52,449 nt of DNA from contig NZ_UEXK01000004.1 of assembly GCF_900491935.1 (NCBI RefSeq), positions 463,543-515,991 of the forward strand, in the 5' to 3' direction. Below, piece by piece: positions 16,019 to 26,713 of this stretch (position 1 is its first letter; each line of letters begins with the position of its first letter). The translations under genes were made by a program, and so were the position numbers. Origin of the DNA: Klenkia terrae (lineage in GTDB: Bacteria > Actinomycetota > Actinomycetes > Mycobacteriales > Geodermatophilaceae). The notes beneath the pieces were generated by a model. The model was not told where the DNA came from. It searched no databases and saw nothing but the letters and a program-made list of their open reading frames with translations.

Positions 16019-18648
16019 CGGGGGACGTCCTCCAGTGCGTGGGTGCAGGCGTAGGTGTGGGTGCCGGGACCGGCGGTCGCCGTCGTCCCGTCGGGCAGGA
16101 CGACCTCGGCCGACGTCCCGGCCGGGACGACGACGGTCAGCTCGAACCGGCCGTCGGCCAGCGACCAGGCCGACTCGACCCGGCCGTAGGGGCACTCGTG
16201 CGCGGCCGAGGCCGAGGTGAGCCCGCCGCCGGGGCGCGGGGCGACCCGGAACCGTCGGTACGCCGGCTCCAGCAGCGAGATCCCCGCGGTGTACCGGTGC
16301 AGGAACGAGACGACGGCGCCCTTGGAGTAGTGGTTGAGCGACTCGTGCGGGGTGCCGTCGGGCCGGACGCCGTCCCAGCGCTCCCAGACGGTGGTGGACC
16401 CGGCGTCGACCATGGCCATCCAGCCGGGTTCGCCGTCGGCCAGCAGCACCTCGTAGGCGGTGCCCAGGTGGCCGGCGTCGGCGAGCACCGGCAGCAGGTC
16501 CGGGGTGGCCAGGAAGCCGGTGCCCAGGTGCCCGCCGGCCTCGCGGACCAGCTCGACCAGCCGGTCGGCGACTGCGGCGCGCAGGTCGGCGGGCACCAGG
16601 TCGAAGGCCAGCGCGCGCACGTGGGTGGCCTGGGTGTCGACGACCAGCCGGCCCCCGCGCACGTACTCGCGCTGCCAGGAGTCCCGGGCGCCGTCGGCCA
16701 GGGCGGTCCACCGGGTCGGGTCCTCGCCGATGATCCCGGCGATCCGGGCCATCAGCCCGGCGGAGTGGGCGAGGAACGCCGTCGCGACGTCGCCCTTGTC
16801 CGCGGCGACGAAGGCGTCCATCGGGCCGGGGCCCTCGCCGGGCTCCAGCCACTCGCCCCAGTGGAAGCCGGTGTCCCAGAGGTACCGCTCGTGCGGGGCG
16901 GGCTCGCCGGTGCGGGTGGGGTGCCGCTGCTCCCGGGCCATGGTCTCGGCCCGCTCCAGCCAGCGGACCATCGTCGGCCAGTTCTCGGCCAGGACGTCGG
17001 TGTCGCCGTGGGCCCGGTGGATCTCCCACGGCACGATCACGCACGCGTCGCCCCAGCCGGCCGACCCGTTGAGGAGGGCGATCGGCCCCTCGCGGCCCTC
17101 GTGCCGCGGGGACGGGCTGACGTTGGCGACGGTGCCGTCGGGCCACTGGTCGGCGGCGACGTCGCGCAGCCACTTGGTGCTGAACCCGGCGACGTCGTAG
17201 AGGAACGCGGCGGTCGGCACGAACAGCTGCCAGTCGCCGGTCCAGCCGTGCCGCTCGCGGTGCGGGCAGTCGGTGGGGATGTCGCAGGCGTTGTCCCGGA
17301 AGCTCCACACCGCGGCGTCGTGCAGCGCTTGCAGCCGGGGGTCGCTGCAGGTGAACCAGCCGGTGCGGCGCAGGTCGGTGTGCACCACCACGCCGCGGAC
17401 GTCGTCGGCGGTCAGCGGTCCGGGGTGGCCCTCGACCCGGGCGTACCGGAAGCCGTGGGTGGTCCGGCGGGGCTCGAAGACCTCCCCGGGCACCCCCGCG
17501 GACACCACGGCGTCGACCTGGCCGGCGGGCAGCCGGTGCGGCAGGAACGGCAGGTCGGGCTCGAGGTTGGCCACGGTGACGTCGCCGTCGCCGCCCAGCC
17601 ACTCGCCGTGGGTGATCGTCAGCTCGGTGCCGGCCGGGCCCAGGTCGGCCAGCCGCAGCCAGCCGTTGATGTTCTGGCCCAGGTCCACGACGTGGGCACC
17701 GGAGGCGAGCTGGGTGACCGAGCGGGGCACCAGCTCCTCGACCCGGCGGGCCGGCGGGGCCGGGGAGTCGACCAGCCCCGCGTAGCCGTGGTCGACCACG
17801 GCGACGGCGTCCCAGCCGGTGTCGTCGAAGCCGGGGGCGTCCCAGCCGGCGGGCCGGCGGGTGAGGTCCCAGCGCTCGCCGGCGATCAGGTCGGCGGCGA
17901 CCACGTGGCCGACCGAGCTGCGCCAGTCCGCACCGGTGCCGACGACGACGGTGCTGCCGTCGGCGGCGGTGAGGTGCAGCTGGGCCAGCAGCGCCGTCCG
18001 GTCGCCCCACTGGTCGGTGGCCCGGGTGATGCCGACCTGTCCGCGGAACCAGCCGTCGGCGAGGACGACGGCCAGCGCGTGCCGGCCCGGGGCCAGCGGG
18101 CCGACGTCGTGCGTCTGCACCTGCAGCCGGGCGTCGTACTGCGTGTAGCCCGGGGTCAGCTCGGCGTCGCCGATCCGGGCACCGTCCAGGAACGCCTCGT
18201 AGAGACCCTGCGCCGTGGCGTGCAGCCGGGCGGCCACCACGGGCGCGGGCACGTCGAGCTCGACCCGCAGCAGCGCCGCCGGACGGTCGCCCTCCTCCCC
18301 CGCCGGCATGGTGCCCGGCTCGACCCACCGGGCGGACCAGTCCTCGGCCCAGAGCAGCCCGGTCTCGAACCAGGACGGCTCGGACACCGGGCTCTCGCCC
18401 AGGTCGGTGCGCACCTGCACCTGCCACGCGACCCGCTGGGACGACGCCAGCGGCGGCCCGGCGTAGGGCACCAGCAGCTGCCGGTCCGACCCGACCCAGC
18501 CGGTGTCCCAGCCGTTGTCGGTGATGACCCGGTAGGCCTGCTGCGCCGCCGCACCGGCGGGCAGCTGCCAGGACAGCCGGGGCGCCCCGGTCTGGATGCC
18601 GAGCGCGGCGTCCAGGTGCTCCACCCGGAGGGTGTGCGGTGCGGTCAC
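16015..18648 (-). CDS. Alpha-L-rhamnosidase, GH78 (second copy)
   Basis: The product is 877 residues, with the same domain order as the neighbouring GH78 but only moderate similarity, so it is not a recent duplicate. The catalytic segment here is DCPHRERHGWTGD (near residue 459), one residue shorter than in the first copy and matching the HRE variant found in many GH78 enzymes; the general acid Glu is kept. VWERWDGV near residue 754 supplies the second Glu. There is no signal peptide. It starts at GTG 18648, overlapping the GH3 stop. Its role is hydrolysis of terminal alpha-L-rhamnosyl linkages inside the cell, alongside the GH3 beta-glucosidase encoded just upstream. Confidence 0.93.
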   Translation of the reverse strand: MTAPHTLRVEHLDAALGIQTGAPRLSWQLPAGAAAQQAYRVITDNGWDTGWVGSDRQLLVPYAGPPLASSQRVAWQVQVRTDLGESPVSEPSWFETGLLWAEDWSARWVEPGTMPAGEEGDRPAALLRVELDVPAPVVAARLHATAQGLYEAFLDGARIGDAELTPGYTQYDARLQVQTHDVGPLAPGRHALAVVLADGWFRGQVGITRATDQWGDRTALLAQLHLTAADGSTVVVGTGADWRSSVGHVVAADLIAGERWDLTRRPAGWDAPGFDDTGWDAVAVVDHGYAGLVDSPAPPARRVEELVPRSVTQLASGAHVVDLGQNINGWLRLADLGPAGTELTITHGEWLGGDGDVTVANLEPDLPFLPHRLPAGQVDAVVSAGVPGEVFEPRRTTHGFRYARVEGHPGPLTADDVRGVVVHTDLRRTGWFTCSDPRLQALHDAAVWSFRDNACDIPTDCPHRERHGWTGDWQLFVPTAAFLYDVAGFSTKWLRDVAADQWPDGTVANVSPSPRHEGREGPIALLNGSAGWGDACVIVPWEIHRAHGDTDVLAENWPTMVRWLERAETMAREQRHPTRTGEPAPHERYLWDTGFHWGEWLEPGEGPGPMDAFVAADKGDVATAFLAHSAGLMARIAGIIGEDPTRWTALADGARDSWQREYVRGGRLVVDTQATHVRALAFDLVPADLRAAVADRLVELVREAGGHLGTGFLATPDLLPVLADAGHLGTAYEVLLADGEPGWMAMVDAGSTTVWERWDGVRPDGTPHESLNHYSKGAVVSFLHRYTAGISLLEPAYRRFRVAPRPGGGLTSASAAHECPYGRVESAWSLADGRFELTVVVPAGTSAEVVLPDGTTATAGPGTHTYACTHALEDVPR

Positions 18649-21014
18649 GGCAGCCTCAGGACGGCGGACACGAGCTGCTCGCCGGCCGACGGGCCGCTGG
18701 ACAGCACGACGCGGCCGGGCTCGACCGTCCAGGCACCCGCTTCCCGGTGGCGGAGGGTCCGCTGCCCGACGGCGACGGGGACGTCGACCACCTCGCCCGG
18801 GCCAGCGTGCACCACGGCGAAGCCGGCCAGCCAGCGCACCGGCCGCTCCACCGCGGAGTCCGGACGGGTGGCGTAGACCTGCACGACCTGCTTGCCGGCC
18901 CGGTCACCGGTGTTGCGCAGCCGCACGGTCGCGGTCCACCCGTCGACGAACAGCTGCTCCCAGTCCCAGGTCGTGTAGCCCAGGCCGTGGCCGAACCACC
19001 AGGCCGGGTCGGGGTCCCGGCGGAGGTGGCCGCGGTACCCGATGTGCAGGCCCTCCCGGTACTCCAGCCGGCCGTCGGTGGGCACGACCTCGGTGACCGG
19101 CGCGTCGGCCAGCGCGACCGGCCAGGTGGTGGGCAGGCGCCCGCCGGGCTCGACGACCCCCAGCAGGAGGTCGGCCAGGGCCGCACCGGCCTCCATCCCG
19201 GGGAACCAGAACTGCAGGACGGCGGACACCTCGTCCCGCCAGGGCAGCTCCACCGGCGCCCCGGCGTTGACCACCACCACGGTGCGACGCGCCACCGCGG
19301 CGACCGCCCTGACCAACTCGTCCTGCCGGCCGGGCAGCCGCAGGTCGGTGCGGTCGGTGCCCTCGCTCTCGACCGCCTCCGAGGTGCCGACGACGACCAC
19401 CGCGACCTCGGCGTCCCGGGCCAGGTCGACGGCGCGGATCAGCTCGGCGTCGTCGCCCGCCCACGGTCCGGCGACGGCGAAGCCGCCGAAGAGGATGAAC
19501 GCCTGCGGGTCGGGCGCCCAGTGCAGCAGCACGTCGACGTCCTGACCGGCGCTCAGCTCGACGCCGGCGGACGCCTGCGCGGGCGTGCCGAACAGCAGGG
19601 CGGGGTCGTGCGGGGCGTCCAGGTGCTCGCGGTGCAGCACCTCGGACCCGTCGACGACCAACCGGTGCTCACCGGCGCCGGAGACGCCCAGCTGCCACTC
19701 GCCGTCCTGGTCCGGGCGGAACGTGCAGGCCAGCTCGAGCGCGACGGCACCGGCGGGGAACTCCGCGGAGATGCGGACCAGGTTGGCCGTCGCAGCACCC
19801 TGCTCGGCGACCACCGCGCCGGCGGCGTCCAGCCAGCGCACGGTGGCCTCGCCGACCAGCTCGTCGGGCCGGACCTGCCGCAGCCCCTCCGCCAACAGGC
19901 AGCCCGGCGCGGTGACCACGTCGGCCCCGGCGGCCCGCAGCCCAGCCAGCGGGGTGACCAGGTGCGGCGGGAACACGATCGCCGAGCCACCGCCCAACGC
20001 GCGGATGTCCGTGGCGCCGGGGCCGAGCAGCGCCATGCGACCCGGGCCGGTCAGCGGCAGCACGCCGTCGTTGGTCAGCAGCACCGCGCCGGCGGCCGCG
20101 GCCTCCCGGGCCAGCGGGGCGAGGTCCTCGACCCGGCCGGCGGTGGGCCGGGTCGGCGCGGGCGCCCCCTCGAGCGCGCCGGTGCGCTGGGCCAGCAGCA
20201 ACAGCCGCCGGACCTTGTCGTCGATCGCCGCCTCGGGCACCCGACCGGCGCGGACGGCCTCGGCCAGGCCGGCATAGCGGGGCTCCGGGCCGGGCATCGC
20301 GAGGTCGGTGCCGGCCGCGGCGGTGGCCTCGCCGTCGTAGACCGCGCCCCAGTCGCTGACCACCACGCCGTCGAACCCCCAGCTGCCCTTCAGCGGCTCG
20401 GCCAGCAGGTCGTTCTCGGTCATCGGCGTCCCGGCCACCGAGTTGTAGGCGGCCATCACCGTCCACGGCTGCGCCTCGGCGACGACGGTCTCGAACGGTG
20501 CCAGGTACAGCTCGTGCAGGGTGCGCTCGTCGAGGACGTTGTCCACCGACATGCGGTCGGTCTCGGCGTCGTTGGCGACGTAGTGCTTGGGGCAGGCACC
20601 GACGCCGTTCTCCTGCAGGCCGCGCACGTACGCCGCGGCCAGCTCGCCGGTCAGGTGCGGGTCCTCGGCCATGCACTCGAAGTGCCGGCCGCCCAGCGGG
20701 GTGCGGTGCAGGTTGATCGTCGGCCCGAGGACGACGTCCACGCCCTTGCGCACGGCCTCCGCGGCCAGCGCGGCGCCCAGCCGGTGCAGCAGGTCGACGT
20801 CCCAGCTCGCCGCAGTGGCCGAGCCGGACGGGAAGGCCGCCGAGGCCGCCCAGTCGTCCCGGCTGGTGCCGCGGACGCCGACCGGGCCGTCGGACACGCT
20901 GATCTCCCGCAGCCCGATCGCCGGGACGGCGGCCGTCGTCCAGGCACCGGAGCCCGACAGCAGGGTGGTCTTGGTGTCCAGGTCGAGCTGGTCGAGCAGG
21001 TGGTCCAGGTTCAC
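18645..21014 (-). CDS. Beta-glucosidase-type glycoside hydrolase, GH3
   Basis: The product is 789 residues. The N-terminal TIM-barrel domain carries the GH3 signature with nucleophile Asp in [12 protein letters not shown] (near residue 218) and the [12 protein letters not shown] segment. The alpha/beta sandwich domain carries [20 protein letters not shown] near 545, where the acid/base Glu is expected. The region between (about 390-510) looks like an inserted PA14-type beta domain, common in bacterial beta-glucosidases. The C-terminal fibronectin-III-like domain contains [12 protein letters not shown]. There is no signal peptide. It probably removes glucose after rhamnose is taken off, for example from rutinosides or neohesperidosides; specificity is inference. 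Confidence 0.93.
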   Translation of the reverse strand: MNLDHLLDQLDLDTKTTLLSGSGAWTTAAVPAIGLREISVSDGPVGVRGTSRDDWAASAAFPSGSATAASWDVDLLHRLGAALAAEAVRKGVDVVLGPTINLHRTPLGGRHFECMAEDPHLTGELAAAYVRGLQENGVGACPKHYVANDAETDRMSVDNVLDERTLHELYLAPFETVVAEAQPWTVMAAYNSVAGTPMTENDLLAEPLKGSWGFDGVVVSDWGAVYDGEATAAAGTDLAMPGPEPRYAGLAEAVRAGRVPEAAIDDKVRRLLLLAQRTGALEGAPAPTRPTAGRVEDLAPLAREAAAAGAVLLTNDGVLPLTGPGRMALLGPGATDIRALGGGSAIVFPPHLVTPLAGLRAAGADVVTAPGCLLAEGLRQVRPDELVGEATVRWLDAAGAVVAEQGAATANLVRISAEFPAGAVALELACTFRPDQDGEWQLGVSGAGEHRLVVDGSEVLHREHLDAPHDPALLFGTPAQASAGVELSAGQDVDVLLHWAPDPQAFILFGGFAVAGPWAGDDAELIRAVDLARDAEVAVVVVGTSEAVESEGTDRTDLRLPGRQDELVRAVAAVARRTVVVVNAGAPVELPWRDEVSAVLQFWFPGMEAGAALADLLLGVVEPGGRLPTTWPVALADAPVTEVVPTDGRLEYREGLHIGYRGHLRRDPDPAWWFGHGLGYTTWDWEQLFVDGWTATVRLRNTGDRAGKQVVQVYATRPDSAVERPVRWLAGFAVVHAGPGEVVDVPVAVGQRTLRHREAGAWTVEPGRVVLSSGPSAGEQLVSAVLRLP

Positions 21015-22015
21015 GCGGTGAGCTCCTCGGCGTGGTGGCAGGCGGTCAGGCTGGCGCCGACCGGTCGCAGGGCGGGGCGCTCGGCGGTGCAGATCTCGGT
21101 GGCCAGCGGGCAGCGCGAGGCGAAGGGGCCCCCGGTCGGCGACGGCGCGGCGGCCCCCGCCGTCCCGATGCCCAGCGCCTCGCGCGCGGCGCGGCGGGCG
21201 GCCTGCTCGGCCGGCCTGGGCACGGGCGCGGCCGAGGTCAGCGCCGCGGTGTAGGGGTGCCGGGGGTGCAGCGTGACGTCGTCCACCGGTCCGGTCTCCA
21301 TGACCTGGCCGCGGTAGAGCACCACGGTGCGCTGGGCCAGGAACCGGACGACGCCGAGGTCGTGGGCGACGAAGAGGAACGCCAGGCCGTGCTCGTCGCG
21401 CAGGTCGGCGAGCAGGTTGAGCACCTGGGCCTGGGTGGACAGGTCCAGCGCGGAGACCGGCTCGTCGAGCACGATCACCTGCGGCCGGACGACCAGCGAG
21501 CGGGCGATGGCGATCCGCTGCCGCTGGCCGCCGGAGAACTGGGTGGGGTACCGGTCCACGGCGTCGCCGGGCAGGCCGACGGACTCCAGCGCCTGCCGGG
21601 CCCGGGCCATCGCGTCGGCGGTGCCGCGGGGCAGCGGCTCGACAAGCGTCTGGCCGATCGTGCGCGCCGGGTTCAGCGAGGAGTACGGGTCCTGGAAGAC
21701 CACCCGCAGGTCGGCGGCGAGGCCGCGGCGCTTGCGCAGCGGCAGGTCGGTGATGTCCCGGCCCTGCACCAGCACCCGGCCCGCGGCCGGCGGCTGCAGA
21801 CCCAGGATCGCCTTGCCGATCGTGGACTTGCCCGAGCCGGACTCCCCCACCAGCCCGAGGGTCTCCCCGGGGGCGACGGTGAAGCTGACCCCGTCGATCG
21901 CCGGGGTCGCCGCGCGGGCCTTGCGCCCCGAGCCGTACCGGACGACGAGGTCGCGGACCTCCAGCGCGGGGGTGGTGGTGGCCTGGTCCTCGCGGACGGG
22001 GGCGGCGGCGGTCAT
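21011..22015 (-). CDS. Oligopeptide-type ABC transporter ATP-binding protein (DppF/OppF-like)
   Basis: The product is 334 residues. Walker A is GESGSGKST, the Q-loop follows in [12 protein letters not shown], the signature is [15 protein letters not shown] and Walker B is [12 protein letters not shown]. The C-terminal oligopeptide-transporter extension, with Cys residues in [14 protein letters not shown], is present and may bind an iron-sulfur cluster, as reported for some Opp/Dpp ATPases. It should pair with the ATPase half of the fused gene upstream. It overlaps GH3 downstream and the fusion gene upstream by 4 bases each. Linked glycosidases argue for glycoside or oligosaccharide import and not peptides. 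Confidence 0.9.
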   Translation of the reverse strand: MTAAAPVREDQATTTPALEVRDLVVRYGSGRKARAATPAIDGVSFTVAPGETLGLVGESGSGKSTIGKAILGLQPPAAGRVLVQGRDITDLPLRKRRGLAADLRVVFQDPYSSLNPARTIGQTLVEPLPRGTADAMARARQALESVGLPGDAVDRYPTQFSGGQRQRIAIARSLVVRPQVIVLDEPVSALDLSTQAQVLNLLADLRDEHGLAFLFVAHDLGVVRFLAQRTVVLYRGQVMETGPVDDVTLHPRHPYTAALTSAAPVPRPAEQAARRAAREALGIGTAGAAAPSPTGGPFASRCPLATEICTAERPALRPVGASLTACHHAEELTA

Positions 22016-24057
22016 CGGGCTCCTCCGGCGGTGATCTCGGTGGGGACGACGTCGACGGCGGCGATCTCGGCGCCGGCTTCCTCGGGCGTCCAGCTGATCC
22101 GGTGCAGGGCGAGGTCCTCGACCCGGACGCAGCGGACCAGTCCGCCGCCGTGCGCAGGGACGGCGGGGAACGGCGTCCGGCACTCGTCGGTGGCGAACAG
22201 GCAGCGGCCGGCGAACCGGCAGCCCACGGGCCAGGTGCCCGGGGAGGGCACCGTGCCGGCGATCGAGGCCAGCCGCTCGGGGACCGGCTCGCCGTCGGGC
22301 ACGTGCGGGTCGGCGCCCAGCAGCGCCATCGTGTACGGGTGCCGGGGCTCGTCGAGCACCGCGGTGGTCGCGCCGGCCTCGACCACCTCGCCGGCGTACA
22401 TGACGGCGACGTCGTCGCAGAGGTCGGCGACCACGCCCAGGTCGTGGGTGACCAGCACGACCGACAGCCCGGTGTCGCGCACCAGGGCGCGGAGCAGGCT
22501 GAGGATCTCGGCCTGCACGGTGACGTCGAGCGCGGTGGTCGGCTCGTCGGCGACCAGCAGGTCCGGCTCGCCGGTGAGCGCGAGGGCGATGCAGACCCGC
22601 TGCGCCATGCCGCCGGACAGCTGGTGCGGGTAGCTGCCCAGGATCCGGTCGGCGTCCACGATGCCCACGTTGCGCAGCAGCTGCGCGGCGATGGTGCGGG
22701 CCTCCCGCCGCCCCACCCCGCGGTGCCGGCGGATCGGCCCGGTGAGCTGGGTGGCGACGGAGAAGGCCGGGTCCAGGGCGACCATCGGCTCCTGGGAGAT
22801 CAGCGCGATCCGGCTGCCGCGGTAGCCGCGCAGCTCGCCCTCGGCCAGGCCGACCAGGTCGGTGCCCTGGAAGCTGATGGAGCCACCGGAGACCTCGACG
22901 CCGTCGGGCAGCAGGCCCAGCAGCGAGCGGGCGGTCATCGACTTGCCGCAGCCGGACTCGCCGACCAGGCCGAGCACGGTGCCGCGACGGACGGTCAGCG
23001 AGACCCCGGTGACCAGGTCGGGGCCGTCGACGACGCTGACCCGCAGGTCGCGGACGGCGAGCACGGCGTCGTCGGGCACCGGCGCGGGATCCGCAGCGGG
23101 GACCGCCGAGGGCGCCGGGGCGGGCGTCGTCGTCCGGGCCCGGCGGGAGCGGCGGCGGGCGCCCGCCCCGCCGCGGGCGGCGAGGGCGTCGGCGAGCTCG
23201 TTGGCCGCGACGACGGTGAGCGCGAGGACCAGGCCAGAGGGCACCAGCAGCCACGGGCCGTCGAACAGGTGCGAGGAGGCGTCGTTGATCATGAAGCCCC
23301 AGCTGGGGTCGGGCTCGCCGGGGCCGAAGCCGAGGAAGGCCAGCCCGGCGACGACCAGGATGCCGATGCCGAACAGCTGGGCGGCCTGCACCGCGATGAC
23401 GGTGCCCATCGCCGGCAGCACGTGCCGGACGTTCACCCGGACCGAGCCCAGGCCGTCGACCCGGGCGGCGTCGACGTAGAGCCGCTGCCGGACCGACTGC
23501 GCGACACCCAGCATCACCCGGTAGACCGCCGCGGACAGCAGCACCCCGAACACGGCCATGACCAGCGGGATGTCGTTGCCGACGATGCCGATGACCGCCA
23601 GCAGCAGCACGGTGGCCGGCAGCGCGAGCAGCACCTCGGTGGCCCGGCTGATCAGCCGCTCGGTGCGGCCCGGGCGCTCGGCGGCGACGAGCGCGAGCGG
23701 CAGGCCGATGCCGAACGCGACGACGAGCATGAGCGCCGAGGACAGCAGCGGCAGCGAGCCGGCGGTGGCGATCCGGGAGAGCAGGTCGCGGCCCAGCGGG
23801 TCGGTGCCCAGCAGGTGGTCGGCCGAGGGCAGCGAGAGCCGGTCGCCGAGGTCCTGGGCGGTGACGTCGTAGGGCACCCACAGCGGTGCGGTCAGCGAGG
23901 CGAGGACGACGACGACCAGCCAGGCCGCGCCCAGCGCGCCGCCGGGGCGGCGGAGGAAGGCGGGCACCCCGCGCCGGCGGCTCGGCGGGGCGACCTCGGT
24001 GGCCGGCTCGTCCGGGGTCAGCAGGTCGGCATCGGGCAGGGGCTGGGGAGCGCTCAC
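22012..24057 (-). CDS. Fused ABC permease (DppC-like) and ATPase (DppD-like)
   Basis: The product is 681 residues. Residues 1-290 are a DppC-type permease: one N-terminal helix, a [12 protein letters not shown] segment, about five more helices and an EAA-like loop ([11 protein letters not shown]). An Ala/Pro/Arg-rich linker of about 40 residues follows. The ATPase begins near residue 340, with GESGCGKS as Walker [16 protein letters not shown] as signature, [11 protein letters not shown] as Walker B and a C-terminal Cys-containing extension ([13 protein letters not shown]). Permease-ATPase fusions of this type occur in actinobacterial oligopeptide-type transporters. The fusion fixes a 1:1 ratio between DppC and DppD functions. 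Confidence 0.92.
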   Translation of the reverse strand: MSAPQPLPDADLLTPDEPATEVAPPSRRRGVPAFLRRPGGALGAAWLVVVVLASLTAPLWVPYDVTAQDLGDRLSLPSADHLLGTDPLGRDLLSRIATAGSLPLLSSALMLVVAFGIGLPLALVAAERPGRTERLISRATEVLLALPATVLLLAVIGIVGNDIPLVMAVFGVLLSAAVYRVMLGVAQSVRQRLYVDAARVDGLGSVRVNVRHVLPAMGTVIAVQAAQLFGIGILVVAGLAFLGFGPGEPDPSWGFMINDASSHLFDGPWLLVPSGLVLALTVVAANELADALAARGGAGARRRSRRARTTTPAPAPSAVPAADPAPVPDDAVLAVRDLRVSVVDGPDLVTGVSLTVRRGTVLGLVGESGCGKSMTARSLLGLLPDGVEVSGGSISFQGTDLVGLAEGELRGYRGSRIALISQEPMVALDPAFSVATQLTGPIRRHRGVGRREARTIAAQLLRNVGIVDADRILGSYPHQLSGGMAQRVCIALALTGEPDLLVADEPTTALDVTVQAEILSLLRALVRDTGLSVVLVTHDLGVVADLCDDVAVMYAGEVVEAGATTAVLDEPRHPYTMALLGADPHVPDGEPVPERLASIAGTVPSPGTWPVGCRFAGRCLFATDECRTPFPAVPAHGGGLVRCVRVEDLALHRISWTPEEAGAEIAAVDVVPTEITAGGAR

Positions 24058-24995
24058 GCGGCACGCACCTTGGGGTCGAGGGCTGCGGTCACCAGGTCCA
24101 GCAGGAGGTTGACCAGGACGACGACGACGGTGGCGACGACGACCACCCCGACCAGCGCGGGGAAGTCACCGGAGCTGGCCGCCGCCTGGCTGGCCTGGCC
24201 GAGCCCGGGCAGCGCGAAGAGGTTCTCGATGATCACCGAACCGCCGAACAGGGCGATGAACTGGATGCCCAGGACCGCGACCACCGGGACGGCGGCCGAG
24301 CGCAGGGCGTGCACGTAGCGGATCCGCCACTCGGGGGTGCCGGTCGCCCGCAGCGTGCGGATGTGCTCGGCGCCCAGCACCTCGCGCATCGAGGCGGCCG
24401 AGGTGCGGGCCACGATCGCGGCCCCGCCGATGGTCAGCGCCAGCACCGGCAGCGCGACGCTCTGCAGCCAGCGGCCGGGGTCGGTGCTGAAGGGGACGTA
24501 GCCGGTGGCCGGCAGCAGGCCGGCCTGCAGGGAGAGCACGTAGACCAGCAGGACGCCGACCCAGAACTGCGGCAGGGAGAGGGCGATGCCGCTGCCGGTG
24601 GAGATGGCCTTGCCCAGCCGGCCGCCGCGGACCGCGGCGGTCACGCCGAGCAGGACGCCGACCACGCCGGACAGCAGCGTGGCCAGCACGGCGATCGACG
24701 CTGTGACCGGCAGCCGCGAGGCCAGGTCGGCCTCGATGTCGCGGCCGTCGATCAGGGAGGTGCCCAGGTCCAGGCGGACCAGCTGGGCCAGGTAGTCCCC
24801 GAACTGCTGCCAGAGCGGGTCGTCCCACCCCAGCCGGGCGTTCTCCGCGGCGATGTCGGCCGCGGTGGCCCCCGCCCCGAGCCGGACGGCGCCGGGGGTG
24901 GTGTCGCTGGCGTGCACCAGCAGGAAGCTGATCAGCACGGCGACGAGCACCGTGACGACGGCGAACGCCAGCCGGCGTGCGACGAAGGCGAGCAT
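24054..24995 (-). CDS. ABC transporter permease (DppB-like)
   Basis: The product is 313 residues with about six membrane helices. The first helix (LAFVARRLAFAVVTVLVAVLISFLLV region) and the C-terminal part with IIENLFALPGLGQ are typical of DppB/OppB. The cytoplasmic loop RTSAASMREVLGAEHIRTLRATG contains the EAA-type contact with the ATPase. ATG 24995 is the start, with a gap of 71 bases to the preceding binding-protein gene that holds a hairpin. It should form the translocation pore with the permease half of the next gene. Confidence 0.92.
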   Translation of the reverse strand: MLAFVARRLAFAVVTVLVAVLISFLLVHASDTTPGAVRLGAGATAADIAAENARLGWDDPLWQQFGDYLAQLVRLDLGTSLIDGRDIEADLASRLPVTASIAVLATLLSGVVGVLLGVTAAVRGGRLGKAISTGSGIALSLPQFWVGVLLVYVLSLQAGLLPATGYVPFSTDPGRWLQSVALPVLALTIGGAAIVARTSAASMREVLGAEHIRTLRATGTPEWRIRYVHALRSAAVPVVAVLGIQFIALFGGSVIIENLFALPGLGQASQAAASSGDFPALVGVVVVATVVVVLVNLLLDLVTAALDPKVRAA

Positions 24996-25024
24996 CGGGG
25001 GCTCCAGTCGGGAGGGGGTGGGGT

Positions 25025-25059
25025 GCCGGTGGCCGGGCCGCGGGAGCCCAGCCACCGGC
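25025..25059 (-). promoter_or_regulatory. Intercistronic hairpin between binding-protein and permease genes
   Basis: GCCGGTGGC (25025-25033) and GCCACCGGC (25051-25059) form a perfect 9-bp stem with a 17-base loop. It lies 8 bases after the binding-protein stop codon. This is the only substantial gap in an otherwise overlapping operon. Such hairpins commonly stabilise the upstream message or attenuate read-through, so that more binding protein than permease is made. Confidence 0.6.
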
Positions 25060-25066
25060 GGTTGCG

Positions 25067-26614
25067 TCAGGCCGGCTGGATGGCCGAGAGCACCAGGTAG
25101 TTGTTCGTCCCGGCGAAGGAGGGCTCGCCCACCGAGTCGGCGTTGTAGCCGGCGTAGGTGAAGTCCTCGTAGACCGGCACGTACCAGCCGCGCTCGGTCA
25201 GCAGGGTGTTGAGCTGGGTGAGCGCCTGCGCCTGGGTGTCACCGGTGGTGCCCAGCGAGGCGCCCAGGGCCGCGGAGATGTCCGGGTCCTGCGCCTGCTG
25301 CAGGTTCATGAACCCGCCGACGACGACCCCGGCGACGAAGCCGGCCGGGTTGGCCCCGATGCCGAAGGGCCCGAACAGGATCGGGTCGGTGGAGACCGCG
25401 GCGAAGGCCTGGTCGGTCGACGTGGCCGTGACGAAGGTCAGCGTGATGCCGACCTCGGCCCACTGGGCCTGGATGGCGACGGCGTCCTCGTCGGGCTGGC
25501 CCAGCACGGTCAGGTTGACCTCGATGCCGTCCGGGTAGCCGGCGTCGGCCAGCAGCTGGCGGGCCTTGTCCGGGTCGTAGGCGTACTCGGTGTCGACGGC
25601 GGCGTCGAAGCCCGCGGTGCCCTCGGGGAACAGCTGCGAGGTGGCGCGGGCACCGGGGTGCAGGTCGTCGACCAGTGCCTGCCGGTCGGTGGCGTAGATC
25701 AGGGCCTGGCGGACCTCCACGTTGCCGAACGCCGGGTTGATCGCGCCGGTCTTGTCGGTGACCGGGAAGCCGACGATCGTGCCGCCGACGCTGACCGTCT
25801 TCTGCCGCGACTCGACCAGGTCGATGGTGGAGGGGTCGAGGATCGTGGCGACGTCGGCCTGGCCGGAGACGACCGCGTTGGCGAGGGCCTGGGCGTCGGT
25901 GATGACGGTGAAGACGATGGTGTCGTAGGACCAGCTGTCGGCGTCCCAGTTGTCGGCGTTCTTCGTCACCGTGTACGAGCTCGCCCGGGTGCTGGCATCG
26001 GCGTCCAGGGTGTAGGCGCCCGAGCCGTCGGGGGTGGTCTCCAGGGTGTCGGGATCGGCGACGCCGTCCGGGCCGACGATGGTGCCCTGGGTGTCGACCA
26101 GCGTGTTCTCCGGCGTGGCCTGCGGGGCGGCCCAGGTGATGACGACGGTCTGCGGGTCGGTGACCGCGACGTCGGTGATCTCGCTGGCGCCCCCGGCGGC
26201 GAAGGCGCCGTAGGCCGTCAGGTCGGCGTCGGTGCGCCGCTCGAGGTTGGCCTTGACCAGGTCGGCGTCCAGGCTCGAGCCGTCGGTGAAGGTGACGTCG
26301 TCACGCAGGGTGATCGTGGTCTGCAGGTTGTCCGCGCTGTTGGTGTAGCCGGTGGCCAGCGAGGGCTGGGAGACGCCGTCGGTGTCGGTCTCCCACAGCG
26401 CGTCGTACATCGAGCTGAAGAAGGTGAACTGGCCCTGCGAGTAGAGCAGCGGGTCGTAGCCGGTGGGCGCCGCGTCGGCGTCGAACGCCACGGTCAGCGT
26501 GCCCTCGGCGCTCTGGCTGCTGCTGCCCCCGCCGCTGCCGCCGCCGCAGGCGGTGAGGCCGAACGCGGCCACGGCGGCGAACGCCACCCCGGTCGTGGTC
26601 CTGGAACGATTCAT
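25067..26614 (-). CDS. ABC transporter substrate-binding lipoprotein, SBP_bac_5 family
   Basis: The product is 515 residues. It has a lipoprotein signal peptide: basic MNRSR start, hydrophobic core, and lipobox LTAC with Cys 23. A Gly/Ser linker follows, then a family 5 (DppA/OppA-type) solute-binding fold; the VEVRQALIYATDRQALVDDL segment is characteristic. It would capture substrate outside the cell and deliver it to the permeases encoded downstream. Family 5 proteins bind peptides, nickel or oligosaccharides. Co-transcription with two rhamnosidases, GH3 and an esterase-like gene points to plant glycosides. ATG 26614 has a GGAG ribosome-binding site about 12-15 bases upstream. The promoter must lie in 26615-26722, shared with the IclR gene. 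Confidence 0.92.
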   Translation of the reverse strand: MNRSRTTTGVAFAAVAAFGLTACGGGSGGGSSSQSAEGTLTVAFDADAAPTGYDPLLYSQGQFTFFSSMYDALWETDTDGVSQPSLATGYTNSADNLQTTITLRDDVTFTDGSSLDADLVKANLERRTDADLTAYGAFAAGGASEITDVAVTDPQTVVITWAAPQATPENTLVDTQGTIVGPDGVADPDTLETTPDGSGAYTLDADASTRASSYTVTKNADNWDADSWSYDTIVFTVITDAQALANAVVSGQADVATILDPSTIDLVESRQKTVSVGGTIVGFPVTDKTGAINPAFGNVEVRQALIYATDRQALVDDLHPGARATSQLFPEGTAGFDAAVDTEYAYDPDKARQLLADAGYPDGIEVNLTVLGQPDEDAVAIQAQWAEVGITLTFVTATSTDQAFAAVSTDPILFGPFGIGANPAGFVAGVVVGGFMNLQQAQDPDISAALGASLGTTGDTQAQALTQLNTLLTERGWYVPVYEDFTYAGYNADSVGEPSFAGTNNYLVLSAIQPA

Positions 26615-26692
26615 AACGGGATTGGGCTCCTTCGCCGACGTCCTGCGGGGTGACCGGGTGGGACCCGGCTGCGGGCAACCATGGAGGTGCAG

Positions 26693-26702
26693 GTCACGTG
26701 AC
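26693..26702. promoter_or_regulatory. 10-bp palindrome in the divergent glycosidase/IclR promoter region
   Basis: GTCACGTGAC is a perfect palindrome between the divergent starts 26614 and 26723. It is positioned to affect the minus-strand glycosidase operon. It is unlike the TGCC-N7-GGCA sites, so if functional it would bind a different regulator. Confidence 0.35.
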
Positions 26703-26713
26703 GTCAGGCACAA

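Noticed and set aside
17230-17275. Apparent one-residue deletion in the catalytic segment of the second GH78
   Set aside because: DCPHRERHGWTGD matches a common GH78 variant and keeps the catalytic Glu, so it is subfamily difference and not damage.
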